Assembly: GCA_945877405.1 (NCBI GenBank)
Contig: CAMCSA010000022.1
Location: 1-35,861 of the forward strand
Reading direction: 5' to 3'
From: an uncultured Erysipelotrichaceae bacterium
GTDB taxonomy: Bacteria > Bacillota_I > Bacilli_A > Erysipelotrichales > Erysipelotrichaceae
DNA length: 35,861 bases
Part shown: piece by piece, positions 24,807 through 33,052 of the stretch
How positions within the stretch are numbered: the stretch's first letter is position 1
Layout: every line of letters begins with the position of its first letter
Position numbers and translations under genes: made by a program
Notes under the pieces: model-generated
What the model saw: only the letters and a program-made list of their open reading frames with translations
Told to the model about the DNA's origin: nothing
Databases searched by the model: none

Positions 24807-24874
24807 CGAAAAACTGCTGAGTGTTGAAGAAGAGGATATTGAAATCATCTGCAGATATTTTGTGGAGTGATTTT
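24807..24874 (+). repeat. 68-bp direct repeat, right copy
   Basis: Starts at the base after the ORF6N stop codon and repeats the 3' end of the 257-residue gene in a frame that still encodes its last residues, with Ile to Val at one site. It has no start codon of its own and is followed by the tRNA-Asn promoter. Confidence 0.92.
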
Positions 24875-24888
24875 GGAAGAAAAAGTGC

Positions 24889-24917
24889 TTGCATGATGAA
24901 GGCTATGATGGTAATAT
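24889..24917 (+). promoter_or_regulatory. Promoter of the second tRNA-Asn
   Basis: TTGCAT, a 17-base spacer and TAATAT, ending nine bases before the tRNA. It differs in sequence from the promoter of copy 1 although the tRNAs are identical. Confidence 0.65.
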
Positions 24918-24926
24918 TTTGTTGTT

Positions 24927-25002
24927 GCCTTAATAGCTCAGTCGGTAGAGCACTTGGCTGTTAACCAGGGTGTCACAGGTTCGAGTCCTGTTTAAGGCGC
25001 CA
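24927..25002 (+). tRNA. tRNA-Asn (anticodon GTT), copy 2, CCA encoded
   Basis: Identical in all 76 bases to the copy at 21601, with only about ten further identical bases upstream. The two form a 3.3-kb direct repeat around the accessory segment. Confidence 0.97.
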
Positions 25003-25008
25003 TAACTG

Positions 25009-25038
25009 AAATCCCTTGAGAAATCATGGGATTTTTTT
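25009..25038 (+). terminator. Terminator after tRNA-Asn copy 2
   Basis: AAATCCC and GGGATTT pair around a 12-base loop and run into seven T. Confidence 0.85.
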
Positions 25039-25111
25039 GTTGTAGAGAAGGATTGCCTTTTGGGAAATGCTACAATTTCGGATAATACAGTTTTCATTTC
25101 TTTCATATACG

Positions 25112-25226
25112 ATGTAAATAATTACATATTACGTGAATGAAACAGTCAAAAAACATTGGTCTAAATGAAATGAATCATATATCATTATTAACAAGACTGT
25201 CGCAATACTGGGGGATTGACCGACAG
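25112..25226 (+). promoter_or_regulatory. dapA upstream region: inverted repeat, promoter and leader hairpin
   Basis: The 249 bases between the tRNA and dapA contain an inverted repeat ATGTAA-ATAA-TTACAT (25112-25127), a possible promoter (TTGGTC near 25156, TATATC about 16 bases on), and a hairpin just upstream of the ribosome binding site (CTGTCGCAAT at 25197-25206 with ATTG-AC-CGACAG at 25215-25226). I see no lysine riboswitch core or T-box. Confidence 0.4.
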
Positions 25227-25251
25227 AATACATGATCAAGGGAGAGAAAAA

Positions 25252-26142
25252 ATGAAAGAGCAGACAATATTTCAGGGCGTTGCTACGGCGATTGTTACCC
25301 CGATGAATGAAAATGGCGTTGATTACGATGCATTTGGAAAGCTGATTGACTGGCAGATTGAACAGGGAATCAATGGTCTGGTCGTTGCAGGAACAACTGG
25401 TGAAGGCTCTACGCTTTCGGATGAAGAACATAGAGAAGTACTTGCCTACGCGGTGAAAAAAATTAATGGACGTGTACCATGTATTGCCGGAACCGGCTCC
25501 AATGATACAGCCTATGCGATTGAACTGACACAGTATGCATGTTCCATTGGCTGTGATGCCATGCTTGTTGTTACACCTTACTACAATAAGGCAACACAGA
25601 AAGGACTTGTGAAAATGTTCAATGCGATTGCGGATGCATCCACAAAGCCGATTATCGTATACAACATTCCATCTCGAACAGGTGTCAATATTGAACCGGC
25701 TACATTTGTAGAACTGGCAAAGCATCCACGTATTGCAGCAATCAAGGAAGCAAGCGGAAATCTTTCAAAGATGGTAGAAGAGTTTGCACTTCTGGATGGA
25801 AGCCTGGATATCTATTCCGGCAATGATGATCAGATTGTTCCGACTCTTTCCATGGGAGGCAAGGGTGTCATCTCTGTTCTTTCCAATATCATGCCTAAGG
25901 AAACAGTTGCGATGTGCGATGCATTCTTCGCAGGTGATGTAGCCAAAGCTGCAAAGATGCAGTGTCAATATCTGCCTTTGATTCAGTCGCTGTTCTGTGA
26001 AGTGAATCCGATTCCTGTTAAAGCTGCGCTTGCCGCAATGGGAAAAATGGAAGGTTATATCAGACTGCCATTAACAGAAATGGAAGAAGAACACAGAGAA
26101 AAGATGGTCTCCATCATGCGTGATTTTGGATTAGTGGATTAA
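25252..26142 (+). CDS. dapA: 4-hydroxy-tetrahydrodipicolinate synthase
   Basis: 296 residues, the usual length. It condenses aspartate semialdehyde with pyruvate, the first committed step to diaminopimelate and lysine. Family motifs are present: GTTGEGSTLSDEEH, VTPYYNKATQKG, VYNIPSRTGVNI (active-site Tyr) and AAIKEASGN (Schiff-base Lys). The ATG at 25252 is chosen for its GGGAGAG site seven bases upstream; the in-frame ATG at 25216 has none. First gene of a six-gene operon, 11 bases before dapB. Confidence 0.96.
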   Translation: MKEQTIFQGVATAIVTPMNENGVDYDAFGKLIDWQIEQGINGLVVAGTTGEGSTLSDEEHREVLAYAVKKINGRVPCIAGTGSNDTAYAIELTQYACSIGCDAMLVVTPYYNKATQKGLVKMFNAIADASTKPIIVYNIPSRTGVNIEPATFVELAKHPRIAAIKEASGNLSKMVEEFALLDGSLDIYSGNDDQIVPTLSMGGKGVISVLSNIMPKETVAMCDAFFAGDVAKAAKMQCQYLPLIQSLFCEVNPIPVKAALAAMGKMEGYIRLPLTEMEEEHREKMVSIMRDFGLVD

Positions 26143-26153
26143 GAGGATCAGAA

Positions 26154-26909
26154 ATGAAGGTACTATTATTCGGCGCAGGTGGCGCTATGGGAAAAAAGGT
26201 TGCTGCCTTGCAGGAAACGCGTGATGACTTTGAAATTGTGGCATCCGTATCACAGGAGTTTGTTACGGATGAGAAAAAGAAACAGTATGCATGTCTGGAA
26301 GAATTTACAGGACAGGCAGATGTGCTGATTGACTTTTCCTTTCATACAGCTGTTAAGCAGATTCTGGAATACTGCATCAGAAGGGATCTTCCTGCGGTGA
26401 TTGCGACAACTGGTCATACGGAAGAAGAAAAAGAACTGATTCATAAAGCAGGCGTATCGATTCCGGTTTTTTACAGTGCCAATATGTCTGTTGGTGTTGC
26501 GGTAACATGTCAGCTGGCAAAGCAGGCAGCATCTGTATTCCCACAGGCAGATATCGAAATTGTGGAAACACATCATCATCGTAAGATGGATGCGCCAAGT
26601 GGAACTGCACTGATGCTTGCAGAAGGAATTCGTGAAGTTCGTCCGGACGCTGTGATCACAACAGGCAGAAGCGGACAGGGGAAAAGAGAAGCCAATGAGA
26701 TCGGCATTCAGTCGGTAAGACTTGGTAATGTTGTTGGTATTCATGAGGTGATGATTTCTACAGGTAATGAAACGATTACCATCCGGCATGAAGCATCAGA
26801 TCGCGGGCTGTTTGCCGATGGTGCTGCTGTTGCGGCTGAGTGGCTGATCGGGCAACCTGCAGGAGTATACAACATGAATGATTATATGAATCAGGGGGAA
26901 GAAAAATGA
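26154..26909 (+). CDS. dapB: 4-hydroxy-tetrahydrodipicolinate reductase
   Basis: 251 residues. The NAD(P)-binding loop [10 protein letters not shown] opens the protein, and the substrate-binding signature [18 protein letters not shown] lies near residues 140-157. It reduces the DapA product to tetrahydrodipicolinate using NAD(P)H. The stop overlaps the dapH start by ATGA. Confidence 0.96.
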   Translation: MKVLLFGAGGAMGKKVAALQETRDDFEIVASVSQEFVTDEKKKQYACLEEFTGQADVLIDFSFHTAVKQILEYCIRRDLPAVIATTGHTEEEKELIHKAGVSIPVFYSANMSVGVAVTCQLAKQAASVFPQADIEIVETHHHRKMDAPSGTALMLAEGIREVRPDAVITTGRSGQGKREANEIGIQSVRLGNVVGIHEVMISTGNETITIRHEASDRGLFADGAAVAAEWLIGQPAGVYNMNDYMNQGEEK

Positions 26910-27598
26910 ACGCACAGGAAATCATTAATTATATTAAAACGGCGGAAAAGAAAACGCCGGTAAAACTGTACGTAAAGGAAAAGCAGCCTGTAAATTACGG
27001 AAGTGCAAAAGTATTCGGCTGTGGGGATAAGATCGTATTTGGTGACTGGAAGGATCTTTCTGGCATCCTGGAAGAAAATAAAGACAGAATTGAAGATGTT
27101 GTGATTGAAAATGACTGTCGCAACAGTGCCATTCCAATGCTGGATCTTCTGGATATTCCTGCCCGTATTGAGCCAGGTGCCATCATCCGTGAACAGGTTG
27201 AAATCGGAGCCAATGCGGTCATTATGATGGGAGCCATCATCAATATCGGTGCTGTGATTGGAGAAGGTACCATGATCGATATGGGTGCTGTACTGGGTGG
27301 ACGTGCAACAGTTGGTAAAAACTGCCATATCGGTGCTGGTGCAGTGCTGGCGGGTGTTGTTGAACCGGCTTCTGCAGTACCGGTCATTGTAGAAGATGAT
27401 GTACTGGTTGGCGCCAATGCGGTTGTGATTGAAGGATGTCATATCGGTAAGGGTGCTGTTGTGGCGGCGGGTGCTGTTGTTACACAGGATGTACCGGATT
27501 ATGCGGTTGTTGCGGGATGCCCAGCAAGAGTTATCAAGATGAAAGATGAAAAGACAACAATGAAGACAGCTTTGGAAGCTGATCTAAGAGCACTCTAG
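26906..27598 (+). CDS. dapH: Tetrahydrodipicolinate N-acetyltransferase
   Basis: 230 residues. A DapH-type N-terminal domain (~1-75) precedes a left-handed beta-helix of hexapeptide repeats ([50 protein letters not shown]) and the closing CPARVIK. Length and the N-terminal domain point to the acetyl-CoA enzyme (DapH) rather than succinyl-type DapD. It defines the acetylated branch of DAP synthesis, consistent with the aminotransferase and deacetylase downstream. Confidence 0.95.
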   Translation: MNAQEIINYIKTAEKKTPVKLYVKEKQPVNYGSAKVFGCGDKIVFGDWKDLSGILEENKDRIEDVVIENDCRNSAIPMLDLLDIPARIEPGAIIREQVEIGANAVIMMGAIINIGAVIGEGTMIDMGAVLGGRATVGKNCHIGAGAVLAGVVEPASAVPVIVEDDVLVGANAVVIEGCHIGKGAVVAAGAVVTQDVPDYAVVAGCPARVIKMKDEKTTMKTALEADLRAL

Positions 27599-27607
27599 GA
27601 GGTTGGT

Positions 27608-28879
27608 ATGAAAAACCTCCCTTTTACAAAAGATCAGGTGGAAACATGGGTAAAAGAAATCCCGACACCGTTTTATGTTTACGATGAGCAGGGAATTGCG
27701 GATACTGCCAAAGATCTGCAGCAGGCATTTGCCTGGAATCCTGGATTCCGGGAATATTTTGCGGTAAAAGCGACGCCGACACCTGCTGTATTGCGACTGT
27801 TGGAAAGCCTTGGCTGTGGGGCGGATTGTGCATCGATTGCGGAAATTGAGCTGGCAAGATGTTCTGGTATTACAGGGAAAAGAATCATGTTTTCTTCTAA
27901 TGAAACATCTGCAGCAGAATACCGCAGTGCATATGCAGCAGGGGCAATCATCAATCTGGATGATCTGACGCAGATTGAAAACATGGAAGAAGCTCTTGGC
28001 TGTATTCCGGATACGATCTGTGTCCGTTATAATCCAGGGCAATTTGGAACATCCAATGAAATTATCGGACATCTATATGATTCCAAGTTCGGTATGACGC
28101 ATGATCAGCTGATCGAAGCAATCTCTGTTCTCAGGGACAAAGGGGTCAAGAAGTTCGGTATCCACGCGATGCTTTCTTCCTGCAGCCTGAATGAAGATTA
28201 CTATCCTTCTTTGGCAAAAGAACTGTTTACCTTAGCTCAGGAAATCAGAACTGCAACAGGTGTCTGTCTTTCGTTTATTGATCTGTCTGGAGGAATCGGT
28301 ATTCCATATAAACCGGAAGAAAAGAAAGTGGATATCATCAGAGTCGGTGCACAGGTAAAGGAAGTCTATGACAATATTTTTACTGATGATGCACTGCGTC
28401 CATCTCTACGTACAGAGCTGGGAAGATTTATGACAGGTCCTCATGGATATCTTGTGACACGAGTGATTGGGAAGAAACACATCTATAAGGAATATATCGG
28501 TGTAGATGCTACGGCGAGCTGTCTGATGAGGCCTGCCCTGTATGGCGCATACCATCATATCACGGCAGTTGGCAAGGAGAAGGAAGAACCAACCGGTATA
28601 TTTGATGTGGTTGGCTCCTTGTGTGAAAACAACGATAAGTTTGCGATTGACCGTCCTCTTCCCTCTCTTGAAAAAGGGGATGTACTTGTGATTCATGATG
28701 CAGGTGCACATGGTCATTCCATGGGTTATACCTATAATGGCAAGCTGCGCCCTGCAGAATACATGATGAAACCAGATGGATCATTACAGATGATCCGCCG
28801 CAGTCAGTCTTTGGATGATTATTTTGCAACTTTGGATTGTGATGAAACCTTTACACAGGTATGGAGGAATCATGATTGA
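27608..28879 (+). CDS. lysA: Diaminopimelate decarboxylase
   Basis: 423 residues, fold type III PLP enzyme. The PLP lysine lies in YFAVKATPTP; GCGADCASIAEIELA, the glycine loop DLSGGIGIPYKP and GSLCENNDKFAID are family signatures. It converts meso-DAP to lysine. AGGAGG precedes the start nine bases after dapH. The last eight bases overlap the aminotransferase gene. Its placement in mid-operon, before two DAP-forming steps, is unusual in order but not in content. Confidence 0.94.
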   Translation: MKNLPFTKDQVETWVKEIPTPFYVYDEQGIADTAKDLQQAFAWNPGFREYFAVKATPTPAVLRLLESLGCGADCASIAEIELARCSGITGKRIMFSSNETSAAEYRSAYAAGAIINLDDLTQIENMEEALGCIPDTICVRYNPGQFGTSNEIIGHLYDSKFGMTHDQLIEAISVLRDKGVKKFGIHAMLSSCSLNEDYYPSLAKELFTLAQEIRTATGVCLSFIDLSGGIGIPYKPEEKKVDIIRVGAQVKEVYDNIFTDDALRPSLRTELGRFMTGPHGYLVTRVIGKKHIYKEYIGVDATASCLMRPALYGAYHHITAVGKEKEEPTGIFDVVGSLCENNDKFAIDRPLPSLEKGDVLVIHDAGAHGHSMGYTYNGKLRPAEYMMKPDGSLQMIRRSQSLDDYFATLDCDETFTQVWRNHD

Positions 28880-30026
28880 TCATCTCAACAGTGCTGTGTA
28901 TGGCATACAGCGCAGTGCAATCCGTGAATATTCCGCTCTTGCGGCAAAAACGCCAGGATGTGTTGCTTTGACTCTTGGAGAACCTGACTTTGATACGCCG
29001 TCTGTTGTGATTGAACAGGCGTGTCAGTCATTGCACCATAGCGAAACACACTACATCCCAAATAGTGGAAACAGAGAACTTCTGGAAAAGATTTCTGCCT
29101 TTGAAAAACAGCACAATGGTCTTGACTACAGTGCGGATGAAATCATTGTGACATCCGGTGCAACGGAAGGACTGTTCATTACTCTGTTTGGAATTTTGAA
29201 TCCAGGAGATGAAGTGATCATCCCAACCCCGGCATTTGGCCTGTATGAACAGATTGTCCGCTTATGCAGAGGCATACCTGTGTTCCTGGATACATCTGAT
29301 GATCATTTCCAGATCTCAAAGATGAAACTGCGGGCACTGATCAATGACAGAACAAAGGCAATCATCATCAATACCCCAAACAATCCGACTGGCTGTATCT
29401 ATGATGGTGAAAGTCTGCAGGCAATCTGCAATGCGATTACAGGTAAGAATATCTTTGCGGTCTGCGATGATGTATACCGCCAGCTGATCTATACACAGGA
29501 CTATCATTCCTTTACGGAAATGACACGACTGAAGGATCAGATCATTGTTGTCCAGAGTTATTCCAAGCCATATGCCATGACAGGATGGCGTATGGGATAT
29601 GTCATGATGCCATATGCTATCAAGGAAAGGGTTGAACTGATTCATCAGTACACGGTTGTTTCTACTCCTGCTCCATTTCAGAAGGCATGCATGGAAGCTT
29701 TGGATTGCGATGTTACGGAAATGAAGGACACATATGCGAAAAGAAGAGCGTATGTGATGAAAAGGCTGCAGGATATGGGACTTTCCTTTGTGACACCACT
29801 GGGTGGGTTCTATGTATTTCCTTCCATAGAAAAGTATGGGATGACATCGGATCAATTCTGTAGAAGACTGATTGAAGAAGGTGGACTTGCCTTAACACCA
29901 GGCAGTTGCTTTGGGTGTGAAGGTTATGTGCGTCTGACATACTGCTACAATGATGGGCAGTTAAAGGAAGGTCTGGATCGACTGGAAGGGTTTATCGGTA
30001 AACTGGAAGGTAACAGTCATGAATAA
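28872..30026 (+). CDS. patA: Class I aminotransferase, probable N-acetyl-LL-diaminopimelate aminotransferase
   Basis: 384 residues from the ATG at 28872, which has GGAGG five bases upstream inside lysA. PLP-binding motif SYSKPYAMTGWRMGY gives the catalytic lysine; TLGEPDFDTP, NTPNNPTGCIYD and the terminal arginine region (YVRLTYCY) are class I landmarks. It transfers an amino group to N-acetyl-2-amino-6-oxopimelate. The specific substrate is inferred from position between dapH and the deacetylase; family members act on many amino acids. Confidence 0.88.
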   Translation: MIDHLNSAVYGIQRSAIREYSALAAKTPGCVALTLGEPDFDTPSVVIEQACQSLHHSETHYIPNSGNRELLEKISAFEKQHNGLDYSADEIIVTSGATEGLFITLFGILNPGDEVIIPTPAFGLYEQIVRLCRGIPVFLDTSDDHFQISKMKLRALINDRTKAIIINTPNNPTGCIYDGESLQAICNAITGKNIFAVCDDVYRQLIYTQDYHSFTEMTRLKDQIIVVQSYSKPYAMTGWRMGYVMMPYAIKERVELIHQYTVVSTPAPFQKACMEALDCDVTEMKDTYAKRRAYVMKRLQDMGLSFVTPLGGFYVFPSIEKYGMTSDQFCRRLIEEGGLALTPGSCFGCEGYVRLTYCYNDGQLKEGLDRLEGFIGKLEGNSHE

Positions 30027-31164
30027 GCGGATGATTCCGGAAGAGATTCTGGATAAAACAACAGAACTGCGTAAACAGATCCATGAAAACCCGGAACTTG
30101 GGAATCAGGAATATCAGACTGCAGAGCTTGTGGAACGGGTTCTGCAGGATAGTGGTATTGAAACAAAGAGATATCTTGATACAGCGGTAATCGGTATACT
30201 TCACTGTGGTCGTGGTGGGAAAACCGTCGCATTGCGTGCGGATCTGGATGCATTACCGGTGGAAGAAAAAACGGGCTGTTCCTTTTCTTCTGTCAGAACT
30301 GGTGTCATGCATGCCTGCGGTCATGATGTTCATACGGCTTCTCTGCTTGGTGCGGCAATGGCGTTATCCAAAGAAAAAGAAAAGCTGAATGGCACGGTTG
30401 TATTCATCTTTCAGCCGGATGAAGAAGGAAATGGCGGTGCACAGAGACTGATTGATGAAGGGGCACTGGATGGCGTGGATGCAGTATTTGGATGCCATGT
30501 GGCTCCAGATTTACCGGAAGGTGCTGTTGGAATCCGTTATGGCAAGTTCTACGCCGCAAGTGACATGTTTGATGTGACAATCAAAGGTAAGGCTTCCCAT
30601 GGTGCTCAACCGGAAAAGGGAATTGATGCATTGGTTACAGCCGCCAAAGCCATCTGTGCTATTGACGAAATTCATCGCGGTGAAACAGACAAATGTGCTG
30701 TGTCTGTTGGTATGATGCGGGCAGGTACTGTCCGCAATACGATTGCGGATGATGCCTGTTTCAGCGGTATTATCCGCTCACTCGGAAAAGAAAACAGAGC
30801 TCATCTGAAACAGAGAGTTCAGCAATGTGTGGCTGATGCATGCAAAACCAGTGGGGCATCCTTTGAAATTGCCATGAAGGAAAGCTATGGTGGTATTGTA
30901 AACACAGATAGGGAAACAGCTGTTGCACAAAAAGCTGCTGAATCTGCATTTGGAAAAGACAATGTTGTTGAAATACAGGAACCTTTGATGACAACAGAAG
31001 ATTTCGGCTGTTATGTGGATTATTCCTGTGGCAGTTTTTACCATATTGGTGCAGGTTGCGAATATTCGCTACATTCGCCATATTTCATACCGGGTGAAAA
31101 AGCATTGGAAACAGCTGTTATCATGCATGTATCCGTTGTAAAGGAGTATCTGAAGCAGGATTGA
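30019..31164 (+). CDS. dapL: N-acetyldiaminopimelate deacetylase (M20 family)
   Basis: 381 residues of the M20D amidohydrolase family. Metal-site signatures are visible: MHACGHDVHTA (His/Asp region), FQPDEEGNGGAQ (paired glutamates), GCHVAPDLP, and MTTEDFG near the end. It releases acetate from N-acetyl-LL-DAP to give LL-DAP. The epimerase DapF needed to make meso-DAP is not in the window. Overlaps the aminotransferase by eight bases; a terminator overlaps its stop codon. Substrate call rests on operon context. Confidence 0.88.
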   Translation: MNKRMIPEEILDKTTELRKQIHENPELGNQEYQTAELVERVLQDSGIETKRYLDTAVIGILHCGRGGKTVALRADLDALPVEEKTGCSFSSVRTGVMHACGHDVHTASLLGAAMALSKEKEKLNGTVVFIFQPDEEGNGGAQRLIDEGALDGVDAVFGCHVAPDLPEGAVGIRYGKFYAASDMFDVTIKGKASHGAQPEKGIDALVTAAKAICAIDEIHRGETDKCAVSVGMMRAGTVRNTIADDACFSGIIRSLGKENRAHLKQRVQQCVADACKTSGASFEIAMKESYGGIVNTDRETAVAQKAAESAFGKDNVVEIQEPLMTTEDFGCYVDYSCGSFYHIGAGCEYSLHSPYFIPGEKALETAVIMHVSVVKEYLKQD

Positions 31165-31183
31165 TAAGAATCCTGTTTTTCTT
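31156..31183 (+). terminator. Terminator of the dap/lysA operon
   Basis: CAGGATT-GATAAG-AATCCTG forms a 7-bp stem followed by TTTTTCTTT; the TGA stop codon lies at the stem-loop boundary. Confidence 0.85.
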
Positions 31184-31323
31184 TCGGTTAATTAAAATGA
31201 CGAAAAGACATAAATATGAACAGTTGCATTTATTTGCTTATTGAAATATATGTAAATGACGTTCTTTTTGAAGTAAATAAAAAATGACTGATAGACATTT
31301 AATCGGTTATGTCAATGGTTCAC

Positions 31324-31382
31324 CCTCCATGTATTATCAGAGTGGATCTCATCTGATAGGATGTTGATGCAATACATGGAGG
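31324..31382 (+). promoter_or_regulatory. Two-tier hairpin sequestering the radical SAM gene's ribosome binding site
   Basis: CCTCCATGTATT (31324-31335) pairs perfectly over 12 bp with AATACATGGAGG (31371-31382), whose end is the GGAGG ribosome binding site. Nested inside, TATCAGA (31335-31341) pairs with TCTGATA (31352-31358), leaving a 12-base bulge. The leader upstream is long (a TTGCAT/TATATG promoter can be placed about 100 bases earlier), so this is a candidate translational switch rather than a terminator; no T-run follows. Confidence 0.65.
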
Positions 31383-31390
31383 TATCGATG

Positions 31391-32875
31391 ATGTCAGTAT
31401 TGGAAAACACAAAACATGCAGTGGAAAGAGCTGCTGTGGAAAAAATGGCGGATGAGCTTATCAAGAAACTTAATCAGGCAGGTGACTATGAGAGCAGATC
31501 GGAAATCTACGTGAAGATTGTGGATCTGGCAGAAAAGTTTTACACGGATGCATCGCATGAAACATTTGAACGTGTCAGAACATATGTATCCAATCCTGAA
31601 AACAGATGGGTCAGAATGATCAATCATGTTCTGGATGAAGCAGATCCGGAATATGTGAAGTCAGTTCTTCTGAACCTTGGATATGAAGCATTTTTCTGTG
31701 GTACAAAGAAAATCAGAGAAAACAGAAAGAAATATGACTGTAATATTCCATGGCTTATCCTGTTTGACCCTACGATGGCATGTAACATGCATTGTAAAGG
31801 CTGCTGGTCAGGTACATATGGTCATAAGTCATCGTTAACTTACGAGCAGATGGATAAAATTGTTACGGAAGGAAAGGAACTTGGTGTTCATCTGTATATG
31901 CTGACAGGTGGTGAACCAATGGTACGTAAGGATGATATATTCAGGCTTTGTGAAAAGCATCATGACTGTTTCTTTGCGGCTTATACAAATTCCACTCTGA
32001 TTGATGAAGCGGTATGTGAAAGAGTCAGAAAGCTTGGTAATCTGACATTCATGTTAAGCATTGAAGGCAGCGAGGAAACAAATGATGCACGAAGAGGGGA
32101 AGGACATTATCAGTCTGCTATGAAGGCGATGGATCTTCTGAAAAAGCATGGCATTATATTTGGTACATCCATCTGTTATACAAAAGATAATATCGAAGCT
32201 GTTACATCAGATGCATTCTTCAACATGCTTGTGTCCAAAGGCGCACACTTTGGATTCTATTTCCATCTGATGCCGATTGGCACAAATGCCGTACCGGAAC
32301 TGATGCCAACTCCAGAGCAGAGAAAATATATGATCCAGCGAATCCGTGAAGTACGAAGTGAAACATGTAAGATCGAATTCTTCCCGATGGATTTTCAGAA
32401 TGATGGAGAATATGTTGGTGGCTGTATAGCCGGAGGCAGAAACTATTTCCATATCAATTCCAATGGAGATGCCGAACCATGTGTCTTTATTCATTTCTCG
32501 AATTGTAATATCAAAGACTGTTCCATTCTTGATATACTGCAAAGCCCTTTGTTTAAAGCATTCCATGAAGGACAGCCTTTCAACCGGAATCATCTGAGAC
32601 CTTGTCCAATGCTGGAAAATCCACAGCTGATCAAAGAAATGGTACATGCCACAAAAGCGCATCAGACAAATACAGAATCACCTGAGGAAGTGGAAGAACT
32701 GATTGCCAAAACAGAAGCGTATGCAGAAAAGTGGGCACCGGTTGCAGAAGAAATATGGAACGAAAAGAAACATCCTCAGCCATCTTATGAAAACTATACG
32801 AAGGAAAAAAGAGAGCATCCTGAACTTGCTGGGTTTGACCATCCGGATGGCACACATTCCATTGACCTGAATTAG
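31391..32875 (+). CDS. Radical SAM protein with C-terminal SPASM-like cysteines
   Basis: 494 residues from the ATG at 31391, eight bases after GGAGG; an adjacent ATG at 31388 is equally in frame. A helical N-terminal domain of ~115 residues precedes the radical SAM core: CNMHCKGC (Cys131, 135, 138) for the 4Fe-4S cluster, TGGEPMVRKDD for SAM binding, and LSIEGSEETNDARRG. A second set of cysteines (GGCIAGG, EPCVFIH, CNIKDC, RPCPMLEN) resembles a SPASM auxiliary cluster domain. The C-terminal ~90 residues are helical and charged. Similar proteins are widespread in anaerobes, but I know no assigned reaction. Single-gene unit with its own leader and terminator. Confidence 0.85.
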   Translation: MSVLENTKHAVERAAVEKMADELIKKLNQAGDYESRSEIYVKIVDLAEKFYTDASHETFERVRTYVSNPENRWVRMINHVLDEADPEYVKSVLLNLGYEAFFCGTKKIRENRKKYDCNIPWLILFDPTMACNMHCKGCWSGTYGHKSSLTYEQMDKIVTEGKELGVHLYMLTGGEPMVRKDDIFRLCEKHHDCFFAAYTNSTLIDEAVCERVRKLGNLTFMLSIEGSEETNDARRGEGHYQSAMKAMDLLKKHGIIFGTSICYTKDNIEAVTSDAFFNMLVSKGAHFGFYFHLMPIGTNAVPELMPTPEQRKYMIQRIREVRSETCKIEFFPMDFQNDGEYVGGCIAGGRNYFHINSNGDAEPCVFIHFSNCNIKDCSILDILQSPLFKAFHEGQPFNRNHLRPCPMLENPQLIKEMVHATKAHQTNTESPEEVEELIAKTEAYAEKWAPVAEEIWNEKKHPQPSYENYTKEKREHPELAGFDHPDGTHSIDLN

Positions 32876-32882
32876 CAGAACG

Positions 32883-32918
32883 GAAACCTCTGCTGAAAAT
32901 GAGGTTTCTTTCTTTTTT
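32883..32918 (+). terminator. Terminator after the radical SAM gene
   Basis: GAAACCTC and GAGGTTTC form an 8-bp stem around a 10-base loop, followed by TTTCTTTTTT. Confidence 0.9.
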
Positions 32919-33052
32919 CTGAAACAAGATACAGGGAAGCGTGGTATTGATGCAAAAAACGGTTATTTGTGAAAAAATGATCTTTATGGTTTCCTGCAGA
33001 TCCTCTAGAATGAAGATATACAAATACATCATTTAAAAGGAGATTAATCATT

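Larger units (their letters stand above)
22961..24874 (+). mobile_element. Candidate small integrated element carrying XRE and ORF6N/PLD genes
   Basis: The two 68-bp repeats bound about 1.85 kb of AT-richer DNA holding only two intact genes. Removing one repeat plus the insert would restore the 257-residue gene followed directly by the promoter and second tRNA-Asn gene, the expected ancestral order. The pattern matches site-specific integration at a gene's 3' end with regeneration of that end. No integrase or transposase lies within, so the element is either mobilised in trans or a decayed remnant. Simple tandem duplication followed by insertion is the alternative. Confidence 0.55.

Noticed and set aside
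25039-25251. Lysine riboswitch upstream of dapA
   Set aside because: The interval after the tRNA terminator is AT-rich and shows no L-box core, and the likely leader is too short (about 60-70 bases).
26995-27417. Long antisense open frame (about 140 codons) opposite dapH, and similar antisense frames opposite dapA, dapB and lysA
   Set aside because: Low-complexity Pro/Ser/Thr/Ile-rich translations mirror the hexapeptide repeats and codon bias of the sense genes; no start signals.
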